A model generated the notes under the pieces. It did no database searches, was not told the DNA's origin, and was given only the letters and a program-made list of their open reading frames with translations. From Candidatus Enterococcus moelleringii (GTDB taxonomy: Bacteria > Bacillota > Bacilli > Lactobacillales > Enterococcaceae), in assembly GCF_017377575.1 (NCBI RefSeq), contig NZ_JAFREM010000012.1, forward strand, positions 124,001 to 188,000: a DNA stretch of 64,000 nucleotides, given 5' to 3'. Below are positions 34,406 to 42,930 of this stretch, piece by piece; position 1 is the first letter of the stretch; the number at the start of each line of letters is the position of its first letter. A program made the position numbers and the translations under genes.

Positions 34406-34795
34406 ATGACCGATCTACCATTTACGCAATATCAAGTCTTTCATTCAAAAGCCGCAACATTAAGAGAGCAGATCATTGCTTATTATCAAGAAACCAAAAA
34501 TAGTGCCGTCACCATCCAGCTGTTATTAGCCATGAAAATCCGGAATCAGCTGGGTGAACAGGATTTCGACCTATTTTTGAAGGATTTAGTGCGCCATTTA
34601 TTTAGTAAGGCCACCATCAATCGTGCTTTACGCCGCTATTTCTATTTTTTTACCGAATACTTTGAAAAAGGCGAGTTGGAAATCGTGTCAGACAGATGTT
34701 TTCCACCTCAACATGTCACTACTGATTTAATGGAAGTCGTCCAAGCAACTGTACCTGTCACTGGAACCAAATCCGAACTCTCGGAAAGTTCCTGA
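34406..34795 (+). CDS. 129-residue protein of unknown function
   Basis: Starts at ATG with CAGGAGG 9 bases upstream; an in-frame ATG 29 codons earlier has no site. The protein is mostly helical, with TIQLLLAMKIRNQLGEQDFDLFLKDLVRHLF at its core and a basic aromatic patch (ALRRYFYFFTEYF). The C-terminus is polar. It has no signal peptide or membrane segment and no family is recognised. Its stop is 37 bases before the DUF2922-like gene, so they are probably co-transcribed. Confidence 0.7.
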   Translation: MTDLPFTQYQVFHSKAATLREQIIAYYQETKNSAVTIQLLLAMKIRNQLGEQDFDLFLKDLVRHLFSKATINRALRRYFYFFTEYFEKGELEIVSDRCFPPQHVTTDLMEVVQATVPVTGTKSELSESS

Positions 34796-34832
34796 AAAAT
34801 AAAAAATGAACTAATAAAGGAGAATATAAACT

Positions 34833-35537
34833 ATGTTAAAACTAGTAACTGTATTTGAAAATGCCCACGGTAAAAACCACCGTTGGACGTACAACAACCC
34901 AGATCCAAATAAAGCACCTGAAAAAATCAAGGAAGCATTAGAAGCCATGACCACCTTGAACCTGTTCCAAAAAGACGGCGTTCGCCAATTTTGCAAAGTC
35001 GTTTCTGCCAAATTTGTGGAAACCATCGAAACACCGATCTTTGATCTAAGTCAACAGGCCGAAACTTATGTCGCAGATCCCGACAACGCTTTTGCGCCGT
35101 TTATTATTGCGGATGAAGTTACTCCAGTCGAAGAAGTAAAACAAATCGAAGAACCAAAAGCAGTAAAACCTGCTGAAACAGCAGCAATTGAAGTTGATCG
35201 CAAGTCTGCACTAACAACAACCGAAGCTGCGGGCGTATCGAAAACGGTCTTGGAAAAAGCAGGCATTCACAGCCAAGCGAAAGCTACTTTGGACGCAATG
35301 GTAGCAGGAACAACAACTGCTAAAGATCCCGTAGTGAATCCAGATTCTCTGTCCAGGGCTGTCGCAAAAGAAGCTGAACCTGAAGCAATTCCTGCTAAAG
35401 CAGAAACCGAGGGATCAATCGAAGAGAATACTCCGGTTAAGAAATCGACTAACCCTCGCAAAGAAAAAGTCGATCGACTGCGAGCCTATCATGAAGCCAA
35501 CAAGAAGAAGAAAAAAGGGAAAAAGAAAAAACGCTAA
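34833..35537 (+). CDS. DUF2922-like domain protein with long low-complexity basic tail
   Basis: 234 residues. Residues 1-72 (LVTVFENAHGKNHRWTY, then ALEAMTTLNLF and SAKFVETIETPIFD) fit the small DUF2922 domain of Firmicutes, whose role is unknown and which normally makes up the whole protein. Residues 95-205 are rich in Ala, Glu, Lys and Pro and unlikely to fold. Residues 206-234 are extremely basic, ending KKKKKGKKKKR, which suggests nucleic acid or cell-wall polyanion binding. AAAGGAG precedes the start. The tail makes it an unusual family member. Confidence 0.75.
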   Translation: MLKLVTVFENAHGKNHRWTYNNPDPNKAPEKIKEALEAMTTLNLFQKDGVRQFCKVVSAKFVETIETPIFDLSQQAETYVADPDNAFAPFIIADEVTPVEEVKQIEEPKAVKPAETAAIEVDRKSALTTTEAAGVSKTVLEKAGIHSQAKATLDAMVAGTTTAKDPVVNPDSLSRAVAKEAEPEAIPAKAETEGSIEENTPVKKSTNPRKEKVDRLRAYHEANKKKKKGKKKKR

Positions 35538-35705
35538 CTAGCGGCCCCACCCTCTTGTGGTGAATAGGTGGCGATGCTTAAACTTACAGTATTTATGGCT
35601 ATGGCTGAACTCTAATTAAAGGAGGGATGCTAATGTTCATCCTAGGTAAGGAACATTTGCCCTGACTGTCTATCAAGCATTGCTCCCGACACCATAAGAA
35701 GTACC

Positions 35706-35753
35706 GGCTTTTCAAACTCGCTTAAAAACGACAAAGATAGTTTGTGAAGCCGG
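35706..35753. repeat. Strong imperfect hairpin
   Basis: CCGGCTT and AAGCCGG enclose CAAACT and AGTTTG, giving a two-part stem with a 20-base loop and no T-run. It lies in the gene-free stretch after the DUF2922-like gene. Function unknown. Confidence 0.5.
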
Positions 35754-35794
35754 ATATTAATAAACCAAACTTACTCATAGACGGCCATCGTCTT

Positions 35795-35872
35795 AAACGG
35801 TGCTGCTTTGAAGGTGCGTGCGCGCCGCACCTTCTTTATGGGTAAGAATGGTTTATTTAGGGGGTTATTTTT
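35795..35872. repeat. 74-bp dispersed repeat, copy 1
   Basis: Almost identical to 41322-41399, sharing GTGCGTGCGCGCCGCACC, which itself forms a hairpin, and the following TTCTTTATGGGTAAGAATGG. The stretch 35538-36365 otherwise has no gene apart from a 9-codon ORF at 35634. Confidence 0.85.
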
Positions 35873-35915
35873 CACTTGTGAACATCCGACCTTTGAAAAC
35901 TACATATTTATACGA

Positions 35916-36160
35916 TGCCAGTTCTACTTTTTGCAGTGATCGGTCGCTGGAAAGGAATTAAGAATCTCAAATCCGAATACTGTAACGAGATCATAGTAGA
36001 ATGGTATGCGCAGTGAGAATCAGATTCATTTTTCCAAAGAAAAATGATTTCCCTATTAACGAACTAGCTGCCAGTTCTACTTTTTGCAGTGATTAAATGT
36101 TCGCAAGTAAGTAAAGACTCCAAATCTGAACACCATATCGAGATCTTAACAGAAATGATG
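35916..36160. repeat. Short-repeat family upstream of the Rpn gene (two copies)
   Basis: TGCCAGTTCTACTTTTTGCA begins at 35916 and 36069, each time followed by a related segment ending near CGAGATC. Between them lies GAGAATCAGA-TTCAT-AAAAATGATTTCC, also seen at 37333 and 37824. The copies frame the nuclease gene and its fragment. Confidence 0.8.
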
Positions 36161-36365
36161 AGAATAAAACAGCAGGAGGAAAGTACCTCCCCTCTTTCAA
36201 GCAGCAAGTGAATTTTTTGCGTTCATTCAAATTTTTTGGGATTTTTTCGAGAAATTTCTCTTTTTTTGCGTACCTTTAACTGTAAGCAAATTTTGATAGA
36301 GAATAGTTTGCCGTGGTATACTATTGGTGAAATCTTCTCTATCGCTGAAAGCGGAGGAGAAAATA

Positions 36366-37223
36366 ATGCAATATAAAGCGACCAACGATCTGATCTTCAA
36401 AAAATTAATGACGGGACAAGGATCATCCCACATCCTAAAGGCCTTTGTTCGAGACATTTTAGGCAAAGAATTTAAGACACTAATACCAAGAGAAACGTAC
36501 CACATTGATAGTTACAAGAAAACATTTAATAAAACCAAGATTTTGCGTACAGAAGTCGACGTGTTGGCAGTAGCTGAGGACGGCAGTCAGGTTACGATCG
36601 AAATGCAGGTAAATCCGCATCAATTCTTTGAAGAACGGGCTATTTTCTATTTAGCGAATGTCTATACATCTCCATTTGGCGATGAAGAGGCAAAGACTTA
36701 TGTGGAGAGCAACAACTACTCTCCGCTGTGTCCTGCTTACGGGATCAACATTATTGACTTTGATTTATTTGAAGAAGACGAAGATGCGATCCAGACCTTT
36801 AGTTTGCGTAATGACAAGACGTATAAGCCATTTTTGAATAAACGGAAACAGAAGATTTTAATGCTTTGCTTTTTCAGTTTGAAGAATGTGAATATTGAAA
36901 AATCCAGTGCCGCGTATCACTGGCAAAAATTCTTTACTACTGGTGAAGTCAGTAAGGATGCCCCGGATTATTTGAAGGAAGCGCAGCGTATAACGGACTA
37001 TCATTCAATGGGAAAGGAGGAACAAACGATGATTATGAGAGTGGATAAGGCGCAGGCTATTAAGGATGCTGAAATTGCTTATGCTTTGGAGGAAGGCGCT
37101 GATATGAAAGCAGTGGAGTTTGTCCTGAAAATGCTGGAAGAAAATGAACCCGTTAAAAAAATTGTGAAGTATACAGGACTTACAGCTGAGCAAATTAAGA
37201 AAATTCAAGAGGACGTGAATTAA
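36366..37223 (+). CDS. Rpn-family recombination-promoting nuclease / PD-(D/E)XK transposase-like protein
   Basis: 285 residues. The N-terminal KATNDLIFKKLM with FVRDILG is the family's signature start. TEVDVLAVAEDG then VTIEMQVN gives the D...ExQ metal site of the PD-(D/E)XK fold around residues 63-80. The C-terminal 60 residues, with MLEENEPVKKIVKYTGL, form a small helical module. Rpn proteins cleave DNA and promote RecA-independent recombination. The start at 36366 has GCGGAGGAG upstream; the earlier in-frame ATG has none. A truncated copy and a repeat family adjoin it. Confidence 0.87.
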   Translation: MQYKATNDLIFKKLMTGQGSSHILKAFVRDILGKEFKTLIPRETYHIDSYKKTFNKTKILRTEVDVLAVAEDGSQVTIEMQVNPHQFFEERAIFYLANVYTSPFGDEEAKTYVESNNYSPLCPAYGINIIDFDLFEEDEDAIQTFSLRNDKTYKPFLNKRKQKILMLCFFSLKNVNIEKSSAAYHWQKFFTTGEVSKDAPDYLKEAQRITDYHSMGKEEQTMIMRVDKAQAIKDAEIAYALEEGADMKAVEFVLKMLEENEPVKKIVKYTGLTAEQIKKIQEDVN

Positions 37224-37332
37224 TCGAAGAACCTTTAATAGAGCTCTAGATTTTTTTAGATGTCATTAGCTAATTATCAGTGTTTTATTCGTTCCCATTT
37301 GAAATATTCAATGCATTGGTGTGCTGGCACAA

Positions 37333-37395
37333 GTGGTGAAAATCAGACGTATTTTTTCAGAGAAAAATGATTTCCTTATTAACGAAATAGCAGGA
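37333..37395. repeat. Short-repeat family member between Rpn gene and fragment
   Basis: GGTGAAAATCAGACGTATTT and AGAGAAAAATGATTTCC match the segments at 36010-36065 and 37857-37905. Confidence 0.7.
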
Positions 37396-37406
37396 GGAAT
37401 ATGATT

Positions 37407-37631
37407 ATGGATATGAACAAGGCAAAAATGATTAATGATGCCGTAGTATCTACTGTGGAGAGGAAAGCTGAAGAGCGTGGGATTGAACGTGGCATTAAAG
37501 AAGGTCGCGAAGAGGAAAAAATCGAGATTGCTTTGTATATGCTGGAGGAAAATGAACCTGTTAAAAAAATTGTGAAGTACACAGGACTTTCTGTCGAGCA
37601 AATAGAAGAAATTCGTGGTAACTTACGCTAG
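37407..37631 (+). pseudogene. C-terminal fragment of an Rpn-family nuclease gene
   Basis: 74 codons corresponding only to the end of the upstream nuclease: MDMNKAK parallels its MRVDKAQ, and LEENEPVKKIVKYTGL is shared exactly. The nuclease core is absent. GCAGGAGG lies before the start, so the fragment may still be translated, as short C-terminal Rpn products are from internal starts in other bacteria. The middle differs from the intact gene (RKAEERGIERGIKEGREEEK), so it derives from a paralogue rather than a recent tandem copy. Confidence 0.7.
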
Positions 37632-37729
37632 CAACTCATAGAAAAGGAACATTCACATAATTCGCTAGGCAATTAACAGTTGTCAGAGTTATTATGTGAA
37701 TGGTCCTTTTTGTTCTACTCACTAACTAT

Positions 37730-37921
37730 TGCCAGTTCTACTTTTTGCAGTGATTAATTGTTCGAAAGCAAGTAAAGATTCCAAATCTGAACACTATAAC
37801 GAGATCATAGTAGAATGGTACGCGTGGTGAGAATCAGACTCATTTTTTCAGAGAAAGTGGTGAGAATCAGACTCATTTTTTCAGAGAAAAATGATTTCCT
37901 AGCTGCCAGTTCTATTTTTTG
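37730..37921. repeat. Short-repeat family with 33-bp tandem duplication
   Basis: TGCCAGTTCTACTTTTTGCA starts at 37730 and a shortened copy at 37904. Between them a 33-base unit containing GAGAATCAGACTCATTTTTT is repeated head to tail (37824-37856 and 37857-37889). Confidence 0.85.
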
Positions 37922-37927
37922 TTTCGC

Positions 37928-38086
37928 TCAGTTGTGGGCTAAACGATCCTCCAAGGTTAATCCGTCAATCAAGCGAATCTCAATTTCCCCATCCTTCAGG
38001 TCATCTTCTAATAAGTAGGTTAACATACGCATCGCTTGCTCTACTAAAAGTGCGCCGATGCCAGCCCCTGGCAAAACGCCGATCAT
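37928..38086 (-). CDS. Small ORF downstream of aconitase, second half of a split gene?
   Basis: 52 codons starting at ATG 38086, which overlaps the stop of the preceding ORF as ATGA. It begins MIGVLPGAGIGALLVEQAM and ends LEDRLAHN, mixed hydrophobic then acidic. No family is recognised. It is either a coupled small gene or the out-of-frame remainder of one gene that includes 38083-38190. Confidence 0.45.
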   Translation of the reverse strand: MIGVLPGAGIGALLVEQAMRMLTYLLEDDLKDGEIEIRLIDGLTLEDRLAHN

Positions 38087-38190
38087 CGGCTGCTTGGATT
38101 TTCTTTGTGGGACTTTCTGGCTTTAAGATCAGCGATTCTTTGTTGTTCCTCTTCAACCAATTTTGCAAAATGATTATCTATTTTATCCAC
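38083..38190 (-). CDS. Small charged ORF directly after aconitase
   Basis: GTG start at 38190, 13 bases after the aconitase stop, gives 35 codons (VDKIDNHFAKLVEEEQQR at the beginning), highly charged and helical. Ribosome binding site AAAGGAAAG. It ends in ATGA with the next ORF. Together the two may be a frameshifted gene. Confidence 0.4.
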   Translation of the reverse strand: MDKIDNHFAKLVEEEQQRIADLKARKSHKENPSSR

Positions 38191-38203
38191 CTTCTTTCCT
38201 TTT

Positions 38204-40123
38204 TTACGTAATACGTTGCTTCAGCTCGTTGATTCTTCCTCCGCAGCGCACGACTGCTAGTTCTTCTTTTGATATGGGGGTATTGACTAAAAACGAATAG
38301 CCTTTGGTTTGGTTCAGTATTTTAAATGGCGCATCCACTTGGATATCTTCAGTTTGAATGTTCAATACATCTTCAGGCTCGAGTGTCTGATAATCTTCTT
38401 CCTTTAAAAATTGCAACGGCAGTAAGCCCCAATTCACCATATTGGCTAAATGCAGACGAGCAAACCCTTTGGCGATCACTGTGCTTATTCCTAAATAACG
38501 AGGAATAATCGCGGCCTGTTCTCGACTGGAGCCTTGCCCATAATTTTCGCCAGCAATCAGAATTCCGCCTTGTTCTTTTTTGGATCTTTGAGGAAACTCG
38601 GGATCAACTAGCATAAAGGAATGTTGAGCGATCTTGGGAATATTTGAACGTATAGGCAAATACAGCGCACCTGCTGGACAGATTTGATCGGTTGTCACAT
38701 TGTCTGGCAATTTAAGCAGGACTTTTTGTGTAAACTGCTCCGGCATTTCAGAAAATGTCGGAATGGGATTGATGTTGGGTCCATAATGGATCGGTCCTGC
38801 GTATTTTTCATTAGGATAAAAGAGATTTCCCGGTTCAATAAATTTTTCCGGTAATTCATAGGTGAATTCTGGAACGTTCAGCCGTCGTGGGTCTGTTATT
38901 ACACCAGTAATCGCAGAAGCAGCGGCGATTTCTGGCCCAGATAAATACACCTGATCATCTTTTGTACCGCTGCGTCCGTGAAAGTTTCGCGGCGTAGTTC
39001 GGATCGAAACGCCCTTGCTCTGTGGTGCGTAGCCGCATCCGTTACATCCGCCGCAGCTGGGCTCAAAGAATCTTACGCCTGTTGCTAAGATATCGTCATA
39101 AGCACCCCGCTTAATACTCTCTCGAATCACCGTTCGCGTGGATGGGTACAGGCCAACATCGACACTCCCGCAAATTTCTTTCCCTTTTAAAATGTTTGCG
39201 ATAGATAAAATATCGTTTAAAGCCGTATTCGTACAGCTGCCCAGCATCACTTGATCAATCTTCGTTCCCTCTACTTCGGTTACCGGTACTACATTATCTG
39301 GTGATCCAGGGAGTGCTATCAATGGGACTAGTGAAGTCAGATCAATCTCAAGCTGTTCATCGTAAACAGCATCTGCATCAGCTGAAATTTCCTGCCAATC
39401 CTGTTCACGACCATAGGCTCGCAACCATTTTCGTGTCTCTTGATCGCTTGGGAAAACCGAGGTAGTTGCCCCTGTTTCGGTCCCCATATTGGCAATTGTA
39501 GATCGTTCGGCTACAGTTAGGCTGTCTACTCCAGGACCGGTATACTCTAAAACTTTTCCGACGGCCCCTCGAACCGAGAGTCGTCGCAACACTTCAAAAA
39601 TAATATTTTTAGCCGAGACCTGGGGTTGGAGCTGTCCAGTGAGTCGTACATTCACGATTTTAGGCATGGTGATATAAAGCGGCTCACCTGCCATCGCCAT
39701 CGCGGCATCAAACCCGCCCACACCGACAGAAAACATCGCCAATGCTCCTTGGGCAGTGGTATGAGAATCACCGCCAATTAAGGTTTTGCCCGGAATGCCA
39801 AAATGCTCTAAATGCAATTGATGGCAAATACCGCTGCCGGGACGGGCACAAATCACTCCCAGCTTAGCCGTCATTTCCCGTAAAAAGCGATGATCATCGG
39901 CATTCTTGTAATCTGCCTGCAGCATATTGTGATCGATGTATTGGACGGAAACTTCTGTTTTTACTTGATCAATACCTAAAGATTCCAAAGCTAAAAAAGT
40001 CATTACCGCATTCAGATCATGTCCCAACGTTTGATGGGCTTTAATACCAATTCGGCTTCCTCTGATCAGTTCGCCTTCCACTAATGATTCGGCTAAAAGT
40101 TTCTCTGTGATTGTTTTCCCCAT
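38204..40123 (-). CDS. acnA: Aconitate hydratase (short monomeric type)
   Basis: 639-residue iron-sulfur hydro-lyase. GSCTNT near residue 295 and SCGGCNGCG near 355 hold the three [4Fe-4S] cysteines. GGDSHTTAQGA near 117 is part of the substrate site, and the C-terminal swivel domain carries GQGSSREQAA near 535. It isomerises citrate and isocitrate in the cytoplasm. The length matches the single-chain clostridial type, whereas isopropylmalate dehydratase is split in two. No citrate synthase or isocitrate dehydrogenase is adjacent. The divergent LysR gene is probably its regulator. Confidence 0.9.
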   Translation of the reverse strand: MGKTITEKLLAESLVEGELIRGSRIGIKAHQTLGHDLNAVMTFLALESLGIDQVKTEVSVQYIDHNMLQADYKNADDHRFLREMTAKLGVICARPGSGICHQLHLEHFGIPGKTLIGGDSHTTAQGALAMFSVGVGGFDAAMAMAGEPLYITMPKIVNVRLTGQLQPQVSAKNIIFEVLRRLSVRGAVGKVLEYTGPGVDSLTVAERSTIANMGTETGATTSVFPSDQETRKWLRAYGREQDWQEISADADAVYDEQLEIDLTSLVPLIALPGSPDNVVPVTEVEGTKIDQVMLGSCTNTALNDILSIANILKGKEICGSVDVGLYPSTRTVIRESIKRGAYDDILATGVRFFEPSCGGCNGCGYAPQSKGVSIRTTPRNFHGRSGTKDDQVYLSGPEIAAASAITGVITDPRRLNVPEFTYELPEKFIEPGNLFYPNEKYAGPIHYGPNINPIPTFSEMPEQFTQKVLLKLPDNVTTDQICPAGALYLPIRSNIPKIAQHSFMLVDPEFPQRSKKEQGGILIAGENYGQGSSREQAAIIPRYLGISTVIAKGFARLHLANMVNWGLLPLQFLKEEDYQTLEPEDVLNIQTEDIQVDAPFKILNQTKGYSFLVNTPISKEELAVVRCGGRINELKQRIT

Positions 40124-40170
40124 GTTTATCCCTCATTTTCTCTTACTTCCTTAATTTTAGCGGATTGAGG

Positions 40171-40190
40171 TATAATGTAAAATGATTTAT
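40171..40190. promoter_or_regulatory. Divergent control region of aconitase and lysR
   Basis: TATAAT at 40171-40176 is a good -10 for the + strand lysR. ATAA and TTAT half-sites surround it; their spacing is 11 rather than the 7 of the CcpC box I remember, so operator identity is uncertain. Confidence 0.4.
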
Positions 40191-40230
40191 ATTGATGTCA
40201 GCCATTACTAAAAGTTATGAGGAGATCGCT

Positions 40231-41094
40231 ATGAACTTTAAGGATATCGAATTATTTCTAGCACTTTTCGAAGAACAAAACATCACTAAAACAGCCGACC
40301 GATTATTCTTGTCTCAACCCGCTTTGACAAAAAGGATCAAAAAGGTGGAGGCTTACTTAGGAAAGCCGTTATTAATTCGTCATCATGACGGGATCACCTT
40401 CACACCTGCTGGCGAAATTTTTCTGATTCACTGTCGAAAAATTATGGACGCCTATAATGATATGCTGAATCAAATGAATTCCGAAGAAAACGATCTTCAA
40501 GGGACAGTAAGATTGGGAACAACCCCCATTTTTGCTCATTACAAATTGCCTTCACTTCTGGAAAAATTTAAGGAAGCTTATCCGAAGGTGGATTTTTTTA
40601 TTCAAACCGATTTAAGCAGAAAAATCTATCGCCAGCTGCAAGAAAAAAATCTGTCTGTAGCGATTCTCCGAGAAGGCCACGCTTGGGAGGCCGAGAAAAA
40701 ACTGCTTTTCAGCGAACCGATTTGCCTTGCCTATCATCAGGAAATATCTTTTGACGAATTGAAGCATAAAAACTACATTCACTATCAAACAGACTCACAC
40801 TTAAGCTACCAAATCGAGCACTGGTGGGACGAACGCTTTTCTGAACGTCCTCATATTAGTTTCAGCACCAGTAATGTCGATGCTGCACTGGAATTAGTCA
40901 AACAAGGATTAGGCTGGTCCATACTACCAAAGACCGGCTTGAAAAATTTTGATGGCTATTTGGAGGAGCTGCACTGGTTGAATCAGCAACCCTTTTCCCG
41001 AAGCACGTGGCTTTGCTACACGAAGGAATCCTTTAATTCTGCAGCCACTTCAAGCTTTATTGAATTTGTTCAGAATTATGATTTCTCTATCTGA
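40231..41094 (+). CDS. LysR-family regulator, CcpC-like
   Basis: 287 residues. The N-terminal HTH includes TADRLFLSQPALTKRIKKVE. The effector domain contains YIHYQTDSHLSYQIEHWW and LVKQGLGWSILPK, which parallel the order of segments in Bacillus CcpC, the citrate-responsive regulator of aconitase. The start at 40231 has GAGGAG 9 bases before it; one 13 codons earlier lacks a site. Divergence from the aconitase gene supports citrate control. The CcpC comparison is from memory. Confidence 0.8.
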   Translation: MNFKDIELFLALFEEQNITKTADRLFLSQPALTKRIKKVEAYLGKPLLIRHHDGITFTPAGEIFLIHCRKIMDAYNDMLNQMNSEENDLQGTVRLGTTPIFAHYKLPSLLEKFKEAYPKVDFFIQTDLSRKIYRQLQEKNLSVAILREGHAWEAEKKLLFSEPICLAYHQEISFDELKHKNYIHYQTDSHLSYQIEHWWDERFSERPHISFSTSNVDAALELVKQGLGWSILPKTGLKNFDGYLEELHWLNQQPFSRSTWLCYTKESFNSAATSSFIEFVQNYDFSI

Positions 41095-41121
41095 TTGTCC
41101 ACCTGCATTTTGCAAAACGTA

Positions 41122-41157
41122 AAAAAGTCTACCAACAAATTCAGTGGTAGACTTTTT
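41122..41157 (+). terminator. Terminator after ccpC-like gene
   Basis: AAAAAGTCTACCA and TGGTAGACTTTTT form a perfect 13-bp stem with a 10-base loop. Confidence 0.88.
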
Positions 41158-41187
41158 ATTGACCGTAAGTGACGGAGTAAGCCATTA

Positions 41188-41331
41188 GGTGATTCTTTCA
41201 GATATTTTATGAAGAAAGAAGTCAAGGTTGACATGTCTAAATAGGACGAACTATACTTTTTTGATTCAATCAGTAAAAAGGCCTCATGGATTTTTCTTTT
41301 CTCCACGTACTTTTCCAAGCTAAACGTTGCT
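41188..41331 (-). pseudogene. Fossil copy of the 43531-43893 gene
   Basis: The DNA matches 43603-43735 and then jumps to TTTTCCAAGCTAAACGTTG of the same gene, with about 80 bases deleted between. Both ends are missing. It runs directly into the second copy of the 74-bp dispersed repeat at 41322, so a fused ORF of 112 codons (41076-41414) results, which is not a real gene. Confidence 0.85.
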
Positions 41332-41399
41332 GCTTTGAATGTGCGTGCGCGCCGCACCTTCTTTATGGGTAAGAATGGTTTATTTAGGGGGGGCTGCTG
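41322..41399. repeat. 74-bp dispersed repeat, copy 2
   Basis: Near-identical to 35795-35872, containing GTGCGTGCGCGCCGCACC and TATGGGTAAGAATGGTTTAT. It adjoins the pseudogene at 41188. The following 41400-41773 shows no gene. Confidence 0.85.
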
Positions 41400-41773
41400 T
41401 TTGTTCGTTGACAATTGAATGGTTATGGGGTGAATTTTACAAGGTTACATCAACTTATCTGAGATCTACAGAAATGCTTTAGACACCAAAACTAACAGGT
41501 AGAAATGGGCCCTTCTATTGTGCTTAATGATCTTGTGGTCTAGTTTTCAGCTGATGGTTATCCATGCTTGAGCGTCTCACTTTGCATTTTACCTAGTCTT
41601 TCCGTTTCGAAAGAGCCAACAGCTCTACGCTACATACATTCAAGAGAAGAAACCAGCATCAGGAGAGCTTCAGGCAATTCCCGGTCGAAAAAGCAGCAGG
41701 ATAGAGGCAAAGAAAAACATCCCTACATTTTGCAAGGACGTTCAAAGGTACTATTTTTGAGAGGAAATACTAT

Positions 41774-42070
41774 TTAGCCATATGCAACATTAGGATCTGG
41801 CTCAAAAGTTATTGTCACTGCATGATGTGAAACATTCGCTAATTTAGGCAATATATCTGCGTCGGGAGCCTTTCGGCATTTTTCCCAGTCGTCAACATCT
41901 TGTTTAGTAACGTTCAATAATTGCGCTAAGTCTTCTTGGCTTAAATCAGAATTAGCACGGACATTTAGAATGGAAATGGCAAATGGCATAAGCTGACGTT
42001 TCTTCTCAATTCTTTTGCCGAACTCTTCGTCTGTTTTAGAACGATTTTCGATATATTCTTTTGTATTCAA
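41774..42070 (-). CDS. Antitoxin of a HigBA-type toxin-antitoxin pair (XRE HTH)
   Basis: 98 residues. The XRE-type helix-turn-helix at about 40-75 includes LSQEDLAQLLNVTKQDVDDWE. It begins at TTG, overlapping the toxin stop as TTGA, with CGAGGTGG upstream. Toxin-first order with an HTH antitoxin is the HigBA arrangement; the antitoxin binds the toxin and represses the operon. The frame is intact. Confidence 0.8.
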   Translation of the reverse strand: MNTKEYIENRSKTDEEFGKRIEKKRQLMPFAISILNVRANSDLSQEDLAQLLNVTKQDVDDWEKCRKAPDADILPKLANVSHHAVTITFEPDPNVAYG

Positions 42071-42451
42071 TCCTTGCCACCTCGATTTCTTTGAGTGAAA
42101 TTCTTCTTAATTGAAGTTGCACGTTTTATTTCTTTCTTAGGTGTCTTTTGCGTCTTTTTAGTAAAGCCATGAGTGATTAGGTATTTGCCTTTGTCATATT
42201 TAAAATACAAGCCTCTTTGCTCATTTTCTTCGCCAGATAATCTTAGTTCAAACAGATTATCTTGACCAGACATATTCTTTGTTAATCTTAATTTTTGAGA
42301 TTGTTGAAAACCAATTATTTCAACCTGCTCAATTAGAATCAAGAAATCATCTCTGTCGTTTTCCGATAATTCATCTAAAAACTCTTGAAACGGACAATTA
42401 CCTAGTTCAGTTACATAATACTCGAACTCTATATTGTATTTGATGCTTCAT
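42067..42451 (-). pseudogene. RelE/HigB-type toxin gene with 5' frameshift
   Basis: The toxin frame is open from 42447 to the stop at 42067 and reads IKYNIEFEYYVTELGNCPFQ at its start, a typical beginning for the HigB/Gp49-like mRNA interferase family. No ATG, GTG or TTG exists in that frame before codon 42342. An ATG with AAAGG upstream lies at 42451 but is one base out of frame and soon stops. A one-base indel after the third codon would restore the gene. It is therefore probably inactivated, unless ATC or ATA is used as start. Confidence 0.65.
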
Positions 42452-42732
42452 CACAACCTTTACAGATAAATCTAGCTTCTCAATCTGACTAGCGATGAGC
42501 TAAGTAGAACATGTTTTCACGGGTTAAAATATTTCTATATATTATACAAGAAGAAAGAAATATGAACTCGTCTCAATGTATATTATAGCATAAAAGATGA
42601 GGGCCTATCTATGGACCTAACTTCCTAAATTAAAATCTTCAGTAACCACTCAAAAAAAGCTTGGTGAAGAAAATCCAGACCATGCTTTTCAATATTTATC
42701 ATTTATTGATATTATAAGCTTTTGAAGACTGG

Positions 42733-42930
42733 CTAATTATGCTGTACTCTCTTACTGCATGACTTATATTTTCTGTTGGCAACATCAACAAAGCAGTTTT
42801 TCTTTTTCAATACTTCTAGCAAGGCATCTACATACAATACTCCAGTCACTTTCTTCTCAATACAGCAATGACACTCACCGAACAGGGTTATTGAATGTCC
42901 CCGTCCGTTAAGTGTCAATGGTTTTCTCAA
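42733..42930 (-). CDS. Hypothetical small Cys-rich ORF
   Basis: 65 codons from a TTG that overlaps the end of the 121-residue gene upstream. It contains LFGECHCCIEKKVTGVLYVD with three close cysteines and a basic C-terminus. No ribosome binding site is clear and no family is recognised. It may be a gene remnant. Confidence 0.3.
   Translation of the reverse strand: MRKPLTLNGRGHSITLFGECHCCIEKKVTGVLYVDALLEVLKKKNCFVDVANRKYKSCSKRVQHN

Noticed and set aside
41076-41414. 112-codon - strand ORF
   Set aside because: It is an accidental fusion of intergenic DNA, a truncated gene copy and the 74-bp repeat.
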